64,000 nucleotides of DNA from positions 24,932,872-24,996,871 of the forward strand of contig JAAONU010000004.1 of the NCBI GenBank assembly GCA_012932295.1. Direction: 5' to 3'. Numbering within the stretch: position 1 is the stretch's first letter; each line of letters opens with the position of its first letter. This document shows, in pieces, positions 9,151 to 22,235 of the stretch. The DNA is from Cyclina sinensis. Its lineage: Eukaryota > Mollusca > Bivalvia > Venerida > Veneridae. The position numbers and the translations under genes were made by a program. Under the pieces are notes generated by a model, which was not told the DNA's origin, did not search any database, and saw nothing but the letters and a program-made list of their open reading frames with translations.

Positions 9151-10779
9151 GAAAAGAGAAGATAATGTTATGATGTTTACTATTTGAAGTAGTAAAAGGT
9201 TCATAAAACTGTAGATTTATCCTTTATTTTCTTTAATTATTTCCTCTCTATACCTTTCTATACATCTATCCTCCTTACATTTTTTGTCATCTATCAAATA
9301 AAACGAGAATAATAAATAAATATGAATTTATGTAAGCTATCTTTTTATCTTTACTTCTAAAGTTAAATACTTAACGATCTGACAGATACATTTTTTCATT
9401 TTAATTATTGTTTATCACAAAACCACAGACTGAGCAACTCTTAGTTTGACAATTGTATATGATTTAAAACTTAGTTTTAAAACCATGTTTCACTTGAAAA
9501 CATAAACTATACTAAAATAACAGGATTAAAATATGTCTTCTAACATAAATTTTTCAAAAACATTTGACATTAATCATGTATGTAATAGATTACGTAAAAA
9601 AAACTACCAAAGTATTGTGATTACCCATGTGACTGTATCAAAATGTGTTTAGATGATGTATCATCAAGGTAATGATAACGTTGCCGTATGGATAGAAATA
9701 TAAGAAACATGTACATTTTATTTCTACAGTATATCTTATCTTTTTTTAGTGAAACTGAAACATTGGAAAACATTTTTAGAAGAAAATCGTTAAGTCGTAT
9801 TTTCAATTGTTTTCAAGGACTTTTTGGATTTCCGTTTTATTGTGATTTCTTGGATATTTGAGTAACTAAAAATTTCCCGATTTGTCTGCCATTTGTCTGC
9901 TTATCCGTTTCATTCTCTCAATTATCCATTTTGCACTAAATCTTGAGATCCCTTTTTCTATTAAAATATGTTGTACATTATATTGTAGCAGTTTTACATA
10001 AATGTTACAACTTTTTTCTAACAAGCCTTCCTATTAATCAAACTGATAAATACAAAGCCTTAACTGCGGGAAACAGCAAGTTACGATTTCACTAGGTAGA
10101 AAGATAAACATCAACTTAATGTAAATAAGAAATAGTCACGTAGTATTACGTAGTCAATAGACCCTAGACAGATATAAAATTATGACAAACAGGCTCGTTA
10201 GAAGAATGTTTGTAACAAATATGTAAGTCCTGATAATATTCCAAGTGAAACTCAGTGCTTAAATTTGATAACTTTCAATACTGCCAAATCAAATATAAAG
10301 TAAAATAAAATAAAAATATAACATACTTCGCAATCCTTTCTTAGTTATCTAGCCCGATAACGTTCAGCTGTTTTGACTCGTAACGAGTATCTTACTCCTA
10401 AGCTACAAGGATTTTAGAAATTGTATTTTGTCCGATTAGTAAATGTTTTCTTTTAACTAAATTTCCATTTCAAATAAAATCATACGGTGATTACAGAAAT
10501 AAAATCAATGAAGAGATATTTATCTAAAATGATGTCAATCTCAAAAATAGAAACTAACAGAAACTATACATTAAAGTTACCGTTGGTCCGTATTTATTTG
10601 AGAATTGTATATTCTGTTGAATAGCCAGTGGACTATAACAGAAATAATAACATGACAGTAAATGGTTTAACTTTATTTTAAAAATCATATGCTACAAATT
10701 AAAGTAAGCTTTTATATTTTATAATACAAATGGCATGGTTGACATCTTAAGGTCATCTCACATAGATAAATAGTCCTAG
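9151..10779. other. AT-rich region, nothing recognised
   Basis: I see no gene, repeat with clear ends, or RNA gene. The minus-strand open frame at 9621-9806 has no supporting signals. Confidence 0.4.
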
Positions 10780-10902
10780 ATACCATCTGTTACCAATACA
10801 TTCCTGTTTCCACCATCACCACGACGTTTTCAGCAACTACTGGAAAAGGACGACCGCTCGTCAAAATCGACACCAGAAGCTAGAATTCCGACCTGGTCAT
10901 GA
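10780..10902 (+). CDS. Candidate terminal coding exon, unassigned
   Basis: After a weak acceptor (agtcctag) the frame reads IPSVTNTFLFPPSPRRFQQL, then LEKDDRSSKSTPEARIPTWS and TGA (40 codons). The Ser/Pro/Arg-rich composition, GC content above its surroundings and clean end suggest real coding sequence. It could be a further C-terminal exon of the receptor 2.5 kb upstream or part of another gene. A second frame is also open here (to about 10932), so the choice rests on composition only. Confidence 0.25.
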   Translation: MPSVTNTFLFPPSPRRFQQLLEKDDRSSKSTPEARIPTWS

Positions 10903-11089
10903 TATAAATCGAACAATAAGTTTTGAATAGTTTCGTTAATATAATAATTTCATAATGTAAGAATGGTAAAATTTAATTAAAAAATTATGTTTTATGCAGC
11001 ATTGCACGCTACTCTGTATGCATTTATGTAATCGTTACATTGAAAATACTTTACTTTTAAATTAATATGAAAACAGCTCAAGAGCTTTT
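10903..11089. other. AT-rich spacer
   Basis: Nothing recognised. Confidence 0.3.
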
Positions 11090-14085
11090 AGGATCGAGGG
11101 CTGTACGTCGTCTACAATTACTTAAAAGACATCTCATCTGAAACTACCAGGCCAGATCTGATAAAACTTGCCTGCAATGTTCTTTACATTTGGTATGTTG
11201 TATTGCCAAGTAGACCGATATCAAATTTCTTCAAATTATGACCCTAGTTTCTAAATTGGTCCCGCCCCATCTGCAACATGATTTTACTTAGGCTTATATG
11301 GTGAATACCTAAAAAATTTCTTGTCTAAAACAGCTGCCCCTTAGGGTTTGATATTTGGAATACAGGTTCACCTCGGGGTCACTTGATTTTTTTAAAGCTT
11401 GCATTGAAAGAAAAAAAATCTTCTTGTCATTAACCTCTAATTTTGAATATGTATCATAGCCTAGTAGAGCTCTATTAAGTTTGTTCAAATCTTGACCATA
11501 TGGTCAAAATTAGCTCTGCCACTGTGGATCGCCAAAACGAAAAATACAGTGTTCGACTTTTTGTCATAGAGCCTTTATGAATGACCGGTATCTTAAATAT
11601 TTGGTATATAGGTACCTTGCATGAACCTCTGCTATTCACCGGAATAAAAGGTTAAGGTCAACGAGGCTAAAATAGATTTTTCCATTTGTCATAGACTCTT
11701 TAATTATTGACTGATATTAAACACAATTGGTATTAAGACACCGTTCATAACCGGGGTCAAGATCACCGAGGCTAAAAAGTAGATTTTTCTACTTTACCTC
11801 ATAGAGCCTTCATTTATTGACCAATAATTTAGATATTTCAAATTTTTCAACTGGTAATAGGTTCCTTGCATGGACTTCTACCCTTCGTTACGGTGTGAGG
11901 TAAGTTGGTCAAGGTAAAGATCACAAAGGCTAATTATGGATTTTTATTCTTTCTATCAAGGAGCTTGACTAAAATTATAGATATCTGGTTTATAGGCACT
12001 TTCCATGAAACTCTACCATTCACTTGGTTCAAGGTGAAGGTCACAAGGCTTAAAATAGACTCTTTTGCTTTCTGTTATGGAGCCTTTATTTATTGGCTGA
12101 TATTTTTGATGTGTGGTATCATGCATGGATTTTATCCACTTGTCGGGGTTTGAGGTCAATGGTGTCAAGTTCAAGGTCACAGAGGTTAAAAATGGATTTC
12201 TCTACCTTATATCAAAGTGTTTTTCTCGCACTAAATTTTATTACAACCAAACTTTCACAAACATTTATAAAGAAATGAACAACTTTCTCTTTTTCTGATC
12301 CCATAATGGGTACCAGAAGTATGGGGGCCAAGCTAAGCTTATTTTGCCATATCTGCATGAAAGTGGTTTCACAACTTAGAAAATCTTGCAAACCAACTGC
12401 CTGGGTCTTTATTTATTAACTGCTATCTCAGATATTTGGTATACATGCATCATAGACATCTGCATCTGCACTTTGCTTGAATTTTAAGTCACAATGGTCA
12501 AGGTCACTGAGGCTAAATGTCAAAATTGGCTACACCTAGGGATTAGTTGGTTTTACATAGACTGACATGGGTAGAAACTTTAAAAATCTGCTTGTCAGAA
12601 AGCACAAGGCCTGGTGTTTAGATATTTGGTATTTGAATGAAATAATCATGAAAAAATCATGTGGCCTCTGGGACGGGGTCCATTTTGACCCTGGGCTCAT
12701 GATTTGAATAATCTTAATAGATGACTACAAACCAAATATCTTAGTCCCCAAGTCTTGTAGTTTCAGACAAGAAGGTTTTTGAATTGTTCCCTATTTAAGC
12801 CCAGGTAAAATCATGTGGCCCCTTAGGCGGTGTCAGTTTTGACCCTACGACCATAACTTGAAGAAACTTGGTAGAGGTCTACTAGAAAATACCACATACC
12901 ATATATCTGAGCTCTAAGTCTTATGATTTCAGACGAGAAGATTATATAAGCCTATGTAAAATCAGTGACCTTTGGGCCACGATTTGAACAAACTTTGTAG
13001 AAGACCACTAGACATTGCTACATACCAAATATCTCAGCTCTATGCCTTGCGGTTTGAGAGAAGATTTTTAAAATTTTCACTTTTAAAATCTATTTTAGCT
13101 CCTGTGGCCAAGATTTTTTCAAGAAAAATAAGCATTACAGATTGTTCTATTTTTCGCTGTTACTGCCTGTTAAAGGGGCCAACTGCATTCGTTTGAACAA
13201 ATCTGAAAGAGGACTATTCAAAGATGCTACAAAAGAATCCAATGGTTCATGAAAAGTAGTTATTATTTTTCAGTTCTAGCGGCCCCTAATAAGTGCCAAC
13301 CAAATTTATTTTAACAAAATTGGTTGAAGACAATAGTAGATAAAGAATTGTTATGGTCCATAGATTGGTTAGAGAAGATGTTTAAATGTGTTTGTGTTTT
13401 CAGCCCTTAAGGGGAAAGACCAATTCTATTTGTGCACATTTGATAGGAAACACTCTAAGAATGCTACAAAGTTAAGTTATGGTCCATCCATTTGTTTATG
13501 AGAAAATAGTGTTCAATGGTATTTATATTTTTAGCTCAAGCGTCCCATAAAAGGGGTAGACAACTTTGATATAAGACGTTTCAAATATGCTACAAATTGT
13601 TTGGCTATGATCCATCCACTGGTTCATGAAGAAATGTTTAAAGATAATTCTTTTTTTAGAACTGCACCCCCTTGAAAGGGCCAGGTCAAATTTATTTGAG
13701 AAAATTTGATTGTTGACACCCTATGAATGCTATAAACCAACTTTGGTGATTATTTATTCATTGGTTCTGATACTTAAATGTATCTTTTTTTTAACTTGCA
13801 GCGGTCCCTTTAAGGTGTAGACAAAATTTAGGTGAGCAAATTTGATAGAGGACATTCTTTTAATGCTACAAACCAAGTTTGATGATGATCTATCTATTGG
13901 TTCACCACAATCAAATCAAATCAAAATATTAAATCGTATTTTTTCCTAGTTTTATCACTGGCGGACTCTAAAAGGGGTCAATTTGTATAGTATGAGCAAT
14001 TTGTAGTTAGAATGCCACAATGTTGCCACGTAGCAATATAGCAGCATAGACGGACGCCGGAGTATTACACTACCTATTTTAATAC
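11090..14085 (+). repeat. Large old dispersed repeat made of ~165-bp diverged units
   Basis: The block repeats a theme. In 11.58-12.30 kb the units carry GGTCAAGGTCACNGAGGCTAA, AATAGATTTTT, a CATAGAGCCTT-like box and TTATTGACYRATAT. From 12.3 to 13.1 kb they carry ATACCAAATATCTGAGCTCT and TTTCAGACAAGAAGATTTT. From 13.1 to 14.0 kb they carry CATTTGTTTGAACAAATTTGA-like and ATGCTACAAACCAAGTTTGG-like boxes. It ends near GACGGACGCCGGA (14047-14065), a 3-prime motif also seen in the repeat at 24105-24560. Open frames inside are accidental. Related units lie in inverted orientation at 50.2-51.2 kb. Confidence 0.65.
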
Positions 14086-15374
14086 CTCACCCTGAACCTT
14101 TGTTTCTGGTATGCTAATTAACGTTTTACTTTAAAAGAGTTTTTACACATTGTTTTACTTTTTACTTTAAAGGAGTTGTACTTACTGTTTAACTGTAACT
14201 CATAGCTAAGTATATATTGTTCTTCTAGTGTCAATTCATGTCCACTAAATGTAACACAATCACAATTAAAAGAAGTTTGACAATGTACATAGTAAACAAT
14301 TTTCCAGATAAATACGTATAGAAGTAGCCAGACTGTGAACTTACTACCGCCAAATCACATAAGGCGCTAGCTACATTACCGCCAAATCACACAATGTGCT
14401 AGCTTTTGAAAGCTTCGAATTTTATTCCCTCCGAGTATAGCGTTATATTCTCAAATAAAATATTTGACCTAGATGTTTATTAATTCGTGTGCTGTGTCCG
14501 ACTATTTAAGAAATCATGACATATATAAAAAAAGAAGTTCATAATAGTAATGTAATTAGCTATAATTCATCCAATGCAGTTGTACCGCTTCTTGTACTTC
14601 GTGACAACTTCTTATCTGGAGAATTCCACAAGTTTGCACGTTTTCTTTGGTACAGTCAGTTCATAGTCGATAACTATTAACGTTTATTATAATTAATATA
14701 GTAGATTCTATGATGAGAATAGTCGCATTGTCAGACTTTCAGTTATCGAGTCATTTACGCCACTTGTTCAGTATTTTGTGCATTCTAAGTCATCTGTAGA
14801 TAAGAGGCTGGATTTTGTTTCTTTAATATTGTGTATTAATGTGACAATGGTTTGCAGATATGTGAATATGTGATATATTAAAAGTAGTTGTTACTACGAT
14901 TGTTTCTAAAATCGAAAGTTTTACATACGCAGTCCTAAAAAAATGATCGAAACGTTTTAGCATAGAAGTGCGTATATCAATGAAACCATGTTGCATATTA
15001 TATAGGATAACGGGCTTGAAATCGAATTATTACGCATCTGCAATCCTTTCCGTTATATTTAAGTTTCACTCGCGGCTAGAATGTATACTCTTCACAAAAA
15101 TGCATAGCCCATTTTTCATCATTTTTTAAAAAAAAAACGTTTTAATGTCATTATGTAAGAACAAATGACATTAATCACGGGTTTTAAATGTGGTGTCACT
15201 AATAGGGATTGGTCATTCTTTTGACCAAAATTCGTTTTCGTTTGATTGCACCAAGACACACAAGTTTATTAACGTCGCACGCATTTCACGTATAACCCGA
15301 ATATAAGGCTTTAAAATCCAGGGGTTCTCGGTTTCAAATTCAGCTGCACATGTACACACACAACGAGCAAAGTG
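14086..15374. other. AT-rich DNA with one short duplication
   Basis: At 14343-14403 a unit of about 32 bp (ACTACCGCCAAATCACA followed by a GCTAGCT end) occurs twice in tandem. Otherwise nothing is recognised. The left inverted repeat of the adjacent Tc1 relic could lie in 15.0-15.37 kb, but I cannot define it. Confidence 0.35.
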
Positions 15375-16163
15375 ATGCCACGTCTGAACGAAGACCAACG
15401 CATTAACGCTATCGCTCGGTTACCAGCAGGTGAATCTAGCCAGAAGTAGCCAGGCTGCTGAATGTTTCCCAGAGTACTCTCTCTCGTCTTTGGGATAGGT
15501 ACCGACAGCGAGGTTCAACACGTTATCGCCTACGTGATCAGCCCGACCAAGAGTGACCACACCTGCCCAGGATCGTTACATCCGGTTACGTCATTTGTGG
15601 GAACGATTCACAATAGCGACCCTTCTGCAGCAGCAATTCCCGTTCGGCGTAGGATCACAGACCAGACAGTTCGTAACCGACTACGTGAAGCTGGAATACG
15701 AGCCAGATGTCCCATTAGAGCTGTTGTTTTGACACGCCGACACCGTCAAATCCGACTTCAGTGGGCTCAGACACACAGGGTATAGCCAAATCAATGCTGG
15801 AGAACAGTTTGGTTCAGCGACGAGTCGCGGTACCTGTTGCAACGAGGCGATGGTAGAGCGAGGGTATACCGACGACGAAATGAACGCTTTGCCGATAACT
15901 CCATTCAAGAAGTCGACAGATTCGGTGGTGGCAGTGTAATGATGTGGGCTGCAATATCGCATACTGGAAAAACAGCGTTGGTGCACAGTCAAGGAAGTCT
16001 GACAGCCCAGCGGTATTTTGATGAAATACTGCTTCCTTGGCTGTCCAAATCATCTTATCTCAACATCATTGAGCATCTTTAGGACGACTTAGACAGATAT
16101 GTCCGACAACGACAACCACAGCCTCAATTGTTGCAGCAACTTGTCCATGCGTTATATTTGTAA
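15375..16163 (+). pseudogene. Decayed Tc1/mariner transposase relic
   Basis: The start reads MPRLNEDQRINAIARLPAGE, an N-terminal helix-turn-helix of Tc1 transposases. After a frameshift near 15449 come VARLLNVSQSTLSRLWDRYR, a TVRNRLREAGIRAR segment and the first catalytic block FSDESRYLLQ. A near-continuous frame then runs GRARVYRRRNERF and GGGSVMMWAAISHTGKTALV. The region with the second catalytic Asp is deleted: EILLP joins directly to LPWLSKS..NIIEHL. The Trp after the catalytic Glu motif is a TAG (16080-16082). The element cannot encode a working enzyme. Terminal inverted repeats were not found. Confidence 0.82.
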
Positions 16164-16250
16164 CTTTTTGCCGTAGATGTTTGTTTCAAAACTTTAGTGA
16201 ATTTCGAAACACACTGGAAGCTACATCCTCATTAGTTTGCCACATGTTAT

Positions 16251-16394
16251 TTAACTGATTTTCATTGATAAAAGCCTTTCTTTTTTCATTTGCGGCATAG
16301 GTATCTCCGCTCTTCCCTGCTTTTTAAGCTTCTCAGCCAGTAGACGCTGCATTTCAGTCTCAATGACTTCGTGTATGTATAAATTTGCCTGCAT
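16251..16394 (-). CDS. Short coding-like minus-strand frame, unknown
   Basis: A 47-codon frame runs MQANLYIHEVIETEMQRLLA, EKLKKQGRAEIPMPQMKKER and LLSMKIS, then TAA. The Lys/Glu-rich, helix-prone composition and relative lack of AT bias suggest a decayed or small exon rather than chance. There is no recognised domain and no clear splice site. It could be a fragment of an old gene or element adjoining the Tc1 relic. Confidence 0.2.
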   Translation of the reverse strand: MQANLYIHEVIETEMQRLLAEKLKKQGRAEIPMPQMKKERLLSMKIS

Positions 16395-17188
16395 GTTCAA
16401 GCATTTGTTAAGGCAGGGCTTAAATTATTTTTTTGTCTCCAAATGCAACTTGCATTTCAACCACTATATTGTACGATTTTAAATTATAATGATATTTTCC
16501 TCCATGACAAAAGTTGAGGAAATTGACTTTTCGATCACAAAGTTTTCAAGAAAAGAAAAATGCCTAAAGTAAAATGTGCATTAGTTCAACTATACAAACG
16601 CTCTAAAACGATAACAAATAAACACGAATAAGATATCATACTGAAGTAAGACCTTAGGAAAGTACCTGTCTTAATGCTTAAGACCTGGAAAAGAACGTTT
16701 TCGGCCTTGAACAAGAGCGATGAGGTCGACGAACATAGTTTGACAAGTTTATGAGGCATTTATTGTCCCAGAGCCGTTTCGCATATTACTCAGGTCCATT
16801 ACCAACTGCGTTAATAATATAGTCTTTTCTTAGTGGCGCTTCAGGCACTGAACTAATGTCTTTGCATTTATAAATTATTTTTGCACAGACTTAGGTCTTG
16901 AATTAGATATCAGAATAATGATTTGACATTTTGTCAAGCTTTGAGCAAAGAACCTAAAATTGGCATGCATTTTACTTAAAAGAGCACGTATTTCACAATA
17001 GATTTATGGGTCTATCGTCCTAAAGGAGCAGCTATTACTAATTCAACAGCTACTGTTCATGTAAATTATTCAATTTTGATGTACTGAAATCTTTATTTAC
17101 AAATATTACAGCTTATTAAAAAAGACGAAGTGAAGGTTGGTATTTATTTAGATTTTATTTTCCTAAGTAATGGCTTTGTTGTTATTTG
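16395..17188. other. AT-rich region, nothing recognised
   Basis: No gene, RNA or repeat boundary is visible. Confidence 0.35.
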
Positions 17189-17345
17189 CAATTCATGGAT
17201 CCACAACATGACTTAAATCTTTTAACAGCAGGTTTTACCCACAAACATTACCATGTGCTCTTTTGTTATATACTTGTTTGTGGTGAAAATATTTGTATTT
17301 TTTCGTTAAATCATGCAAATTTGAGGGGTCAGGGATCAATCAATA
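17189..17345 (-). mobile_element. Short (~156-bp) dispersed element, copy 1
   Basis: It matches the reverse complement of 23678-23833 over nearly its whole length. Shared blocks are GGTTTTACCCACAAACATTA, TGCTCTTTTGTTATATACTT and GTGAGGGGTCAGGG-like, with the end ATTCATG-ATCC. The other copy interrupts a longer repeat that exists without it at 44.9 kb, which shows that this sequence is a discrete insertable unit. It has no coding capacity. The ends show only a weak GAT/ATC symmetry. Confidence 0.6.
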
Positions 17346-19969
17346 ATCTCAAACAGGCCATATTTTGTTCGTTTTATATTCACATGTTCTTCTCTTTGAT
17401 ATGACTATGTATAATGTCATACATCTTAAACCTGAAGATTATGAAGATAGAACACGGTAATCTGAGTAATAGCAACAAAGTTGCGAAATATTTTATGGAA
17501 TCTTCTTTGGGTTTTCATGACAGTATATGTTGCCTCGCGAAAGAACAGCATTACAACAAAAATATGCTTAAGTACATTTAAAGATAAAATAATAAAGACA
17601 AAATACTAGTAAAGACCAACAAACAGAACAGTTTAATATAATCAAAACTTCCGAAGTCATTTGTGTTGAATGTAATATTTTAAATGCTATCGAGATACTC
17701 ATAAATGCCATTTACCTATCACATTTCATTTCAAATTACAGTAAACTGTAGTTGATTTATCGTAGTCATTCGTTTTGTGTTCTGCTTTGAAAGAAGAAGC
17801 AAATATTATTTTTAGTATAATGCGTGTTTAAATAAGTGTTTCAGTCAGATAGATATCATTAAAACAACGGTTCTATTATCGCTTTTTTATGATAATTGTA
17901 AAATAATGTAAAGTTAATTAATATTTGCATCATCTAGAACATACTTTATTTCAGACTCGCAAGTTCCCAAAGTAAACTTGCTTACATATAAGAATCTTGA
18001 CCTATTCAAATCAGACATTTTTTTCCGTTTGATGAGTAGTAGGTTCTTTTAATTTATTTTGGGACAGATATGGTTTTCAATACAACTAAATGAGTAAATT
18101 TTCAGTAAAGGATTCACGTTGGTTTGTTATCCATGAATATATGTCACTTGATGCTAAGCAAAAATTGTTCAAAGAGAAGAAGAAATACATCTTTTGAAAG
18201 AAGTACTGGGTGATTTTGGTCTAACGGTACTTGTTTCTTACATACTGTATCGATATATTGACTTCTTCTTTTTCTTCTTCTTCTTCTTATTGTTATTGTT
18301 ATTATTCCGTCATTTATTTCTACGATCTGGAATGTTGTGGTTGTAGAACACTGACCATACGCATACCACAGATAATAAGGGCTTATTTCTCTATAGTGAT
18401 GAAATCAAAAACGAACTTGAACAAACAAAACTTTATAGCACCAAATGCATGCATTGGATTATCTTTTTAAACGAAGTCGCAATATAACATTTTGAAGGAA
18501 CGCAACTAATGATATAATAGCAAAAATAACATTGTTGCCACGCTTGGTACTTTGATGCAGGAAAAAAACGACAGGGAAAAATTATACTTCAGCTTCGAAG
18601 ACTATTTCAAGATTTTTTCTATTATCTGCGCTGCTGAAGCTGAGTAGCGACTTTCTGAAATTTGACTTATGAGACTTCGAATGAAGAAACTTCAATGATT
18701 TCATTAATGAAATAAGGGAATGTCTAAACAAACTCTTCCTTTGCATCTTTAGTACAAAGGCAAAACATAAGTGATGGAACCGCTCGAGCCTTTGAAGGTT
18801 TTTAACAAATGTTAGAATCTTTAATGTGATTATACACTGAAACTCTGTGCTTTACAAATTATTTAAAACTTTCAATTAACATTTCATAATAATGTCTCAA
18901 AATGGATTATTGATTATGGAGGCGTTAATTGACCTTCGGGGTGACATGTTGACAACTTGTCACTTTGTATGTCGCTGTGTAGCATTATTACAACTCGACC
19001 ACTTTATCACATTATCAGGGTCCTCGATACACACTCCGTATTATACAGATATTATATCTTATACGTGTCTAAACACACCTTTTGTTTTTACTTAGTAATT
19101 AAATGAATTAAGTCTATACGAAATGTATATTCGTTTTAACAGTTTTTCAAAAGTCTTCATAAAAATACTGAAAAAAAAAGTTTTATTAACTGCAAATTAT
19201 ATAAAGAAAGAAAGTTTTTTAAAAATCCGCGTATTTTTTTTCCATTTCTGTTCCGTTTGCTTTCCAGTCTACATATTAAATGACTTGTTTAAATTGAAAG
19301 ACATATGCTCTTTGATTACGACGACAACTATACAGGCTAAATGGTATCATGTTACATTAATCTTTTTCCTTGTTAGCATGGCTTATGAAACTGTAAAAAC
19401 ACGAAACTTACGACCACCTGAGACCATTAACGTCAGTAAGGATTTTTTTCAATCCCATTGAAGAAAGATATAACAAAACAGTTAGCTAATAGCGTAGCGG
19501 TTTTAAGGAGATGAATTTTATGAGCTTATTTTCTTTTTCTTCGATAGCTTCTCGATTATTGTTGATATTGCCTTGTAGAGAGACGTATTATTTACTTATT
19601 TACAGAAACAGATTGTGTAGATATTTCTGTACAAGTCTCTTTCAAATACAAGACATTACTGCCTTATATCGCTTGTCTGAATAACTTGAGCTTTTGAACT
19701 AGTTTTGAAACAGGGTTTAGTAAAAATATATCTTATTTAACGTTTCATGACGGTTACAATCAAATAATCGGACCTCAAGAGTAATAGAAGTTTTTCCATC
19801 TTCGGTGTAACAAATTTTTCCCAGTTTCGAAAAGATTAATTTTGCTTTTGACGCAATAGATATTTGAATAAAAATACTTTACTGTATATATTTATCTATA
19901 CAGACTGTATATACGAATATTGGATCTATTACGTACGATGAAAGTGCATCGCGATTTCAGTATTCGTTT
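17346..19969. other. AT-rich region, nothing recognised
   Basis: A TTC-rich tract lies at 18262-18290. Open frames at 18231-18470, 18892-19095 and 19123-19461 are AT-biased, lack motifs and lack good splice sites, so I do not call them genes. Confidence 0.4.
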
Positions 19970-20335
19970 TTTTATGCCCCAGAATAGAGGTATATAGAAA
20001 TCAAATCATTCGTCCGCCAGTCTGTCCGTCATTCCGTCCCCTTTTTGTCTGGAGAATAACTCTAAAAGTATAGAAGACATTGACTTAAAATTTGGAATAC
20101 AGTTTGATGGTGATGAGGTGAAGTGCAGTGCACAAGAACTATTATTCTAGTAATTCTTGAGTTATCTCCCTATTTCAGTTTCCTTGTCCGGACATTTTCA
20201 CATAAAAGTATACATGGGATTGGCTTCAAACTTGGAAAGTAGGTTGTTAGTGTTTATGCGGAGTACAGTGCACAAGAACCATAACTACAGCACACCTACA
20301 ATTTGAACAATCTCCCTTTGTCATCTTTTGCTTGT
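19970..20335 (+). repeat. Dispersed repeat, TGTCCGTC head, two ~155-bp units
   Basis: The head ATGCCCCAGAATAGAGG is followed by TATATAG and CTGTCCGTCATTCCGTCC. Two units follow, each with a TAAAAGTATA box, AACTTGGAA-like text and AGTGCAGTGCACAAGAAC-like text (near 20135 and 20265). It is a direct relative of 37255-38030, which shares the same blocks in the same order. Confidence 0.7.
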
Positions 20336-21064
20336 TCTTTTAATGTTTGCTATATAGTAAGTATAAGAACTGCTTCGCATTGTCATTACAAATTTGGTCT
20401 GCCTGGCTTCTGTTTACAAGAAATATGAATTTTAATGAATTGTTATCATAAGTTTGAAACTTAGAACTTGTTTAACTGAACATTTTAATAATTATGTTTG
20501 ATACTTAGTTTAGAGTCTTTAACTCAAAGTCATAATATTTCTATATTTTTAGGTACATGTACATTTTATTCTTGTGAAATGTTAATTCTTTAATGCAAAT
20601 TAGTTAATTTTTCACTATTGAGCAAGCTGATGCAAAAGTAAGCTGATTACAACATATAAAGTCTTACTGAATATATTTTCCTAAAAAAAGAATTACATTC
20701 AATTTTGTGAAAACTTGCAATAATTTTTTTTGTTCTAAAACAAGCGTAAGATAATCATGTTACTAATGTAATCATGCTAAATTGGATACATCATACATAT
20801 TTTCTTTATTCTTTAAAGCTTTATTTGGTGTTTTTTTCATTGCATGCAATCAAAATTGTATATAAATAAAGACAATGTGCATTATTTTCCTAAAACTCCC
20901 CTTGTTCATAAAAAAGTAAAATTCCAAAATTCCAAATACGCCTCCAACTTTGCAGGAATGTAGCACATAAATAATAGTCAAATTCTTTATATCTGATCCC
21001 AGCTAAAATGTTGCAACTATGCAATGTCGGAGCTTTAGGGTATAAGATGGATGTGAACATACTA
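20336..21064. other. AT-rich region, nothing recognised
   Basis: No feature is seen beyond AT-rich sequence between two repeats. Confidence 0.35.
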
Positions 21065-21375
21065 TATTTTATTCCCCTTAAAGGGAGGCTTATAGGTTTT
21101 GAACTTTCCGTCCGTCATTCCGTCCAAAAACTTTAACATTGGCCATAACTGCCTTATTTGTAAGTGGATTTACTTCATACTTGGATACAACACCCCTTAG
21201 GACAAAACTTTCCCGCTGACCTATATTTGTTTGACATTGACCCCTGAAGGACTTTCAACTTGAAGATCCAATTGTCCAAAAACTTTAACATTGGCCAAAA
21301 CTTCCTTATTAGTAAATACCATGACTGTGACCAGTGCCATATTTCGGGGGCATTCGTGTCTGTGACACATTTCTT
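21065..21375 (+). repeat. Dispersed repeat, CCGTCCGTC head
   Basis: It begins with the short hairpin CCCCTTAAAGGG and then TCCGTCCGTCATTCCGTCC. The block AAAAACTTTAACATTGGCCA occurs twice (21127 and 21279), defining a unit of about 152 bp. Its end (ACCATGACTGTGACC and TTTCGGGGGCATTCGTGTCT) is shared with the end of the repeat at 37255-38030, so both belong to one superfamily with a common 3-prime end. Confidence 0.65.
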
Positions 21376-22235
21376 GTTCTGTATTTCTATAAGCCACCTT
21401 TTCACTTACTACTCTCGAGAGTAAGAATGCTCCAAGGTCTGTAAACTATTTTATATGGAAAAATGTGTTTGGAAAGGCATACTTCATGAGTAATTACTCT
21501 GTATGAATCCTCTAAAAATGCATCGTCTTAAACTGATTTTTTTTCTCGAAGACTTTCGCTATCTGCTGCAATTTAATTACTTGAATGAATTTGAAATCAA
21601 TATAAAATGCGTACTTGAAAGTTGGTGATTCACCAGGTTGTTTTTCCTACAGACGACCAACCACACAAATGCCGTCTCTCTTTTACATCCGACACACTGT
21701 AGTTGTACCTTGAGAGTGTTTCAAACTGATGATCTCTGTCAATTCCTCACGTAGTTAAAACATAATAGAGGTTGAATGATTGTGCATTGCACTTAATGTT
21801 TTAACCCCTGCAAGGATAAATACCAAAATTTAACAGATCATAAAATACACTGAAGCAATTTGAACTAGTTTTTGTCTCTGTAAAATATTTTTTCACCGAT
21901 TGGGAAGCATCGTTGAGCACTAATTTTCCCGCGTAAATTTTCGCACGAAAGAGAAATGTTTACGAGAAACTAAAACTGACTAGAGACGCTTATCCCGTGG
22001 GATTTCAACCGCACACACCCCACACCTCTCCTCTCTTGGCTGAAATCTTGAATAACCTAGTGCTTCAAAAAATATAAGAAACAGAATTTGTTTTATTTGT
22101 TTTATTTGTCGATTTATATTTGAAAACAAAATCGCATATAATGCACGAGTTTTGTATGTCTCTCTGATCAAGTGTGTTTCAATGGTTTATTTAAGCTTCA
22201 TATAGTTACATTTATATTGAAACAAGTAAAAAAGC
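21376..22235. other. AT-rich region, nothing recognised
   Basis: No feature supported. The minus-strand open frame at 21980-22171 lacks any recognisable motif. Confidence 0.35.

Noticed and set aside
11905..13196. Four open frames of 61-82 codons
   Set aside because: They fall in the diverged tandem repeat of 11.1-14.1 kb and are not kept between units.
15462..16082. Several open frames on both strands around the Tc1 relic
   Set aside because: Pieces of the broken transposase in shifted frames, or their antisense shadows, rather than separate genes.
17186..17404. 72-codon plus-strand frame
   Set aside because: It lies over the 156-bp dispersed element, whose other copy has no conserved frame.
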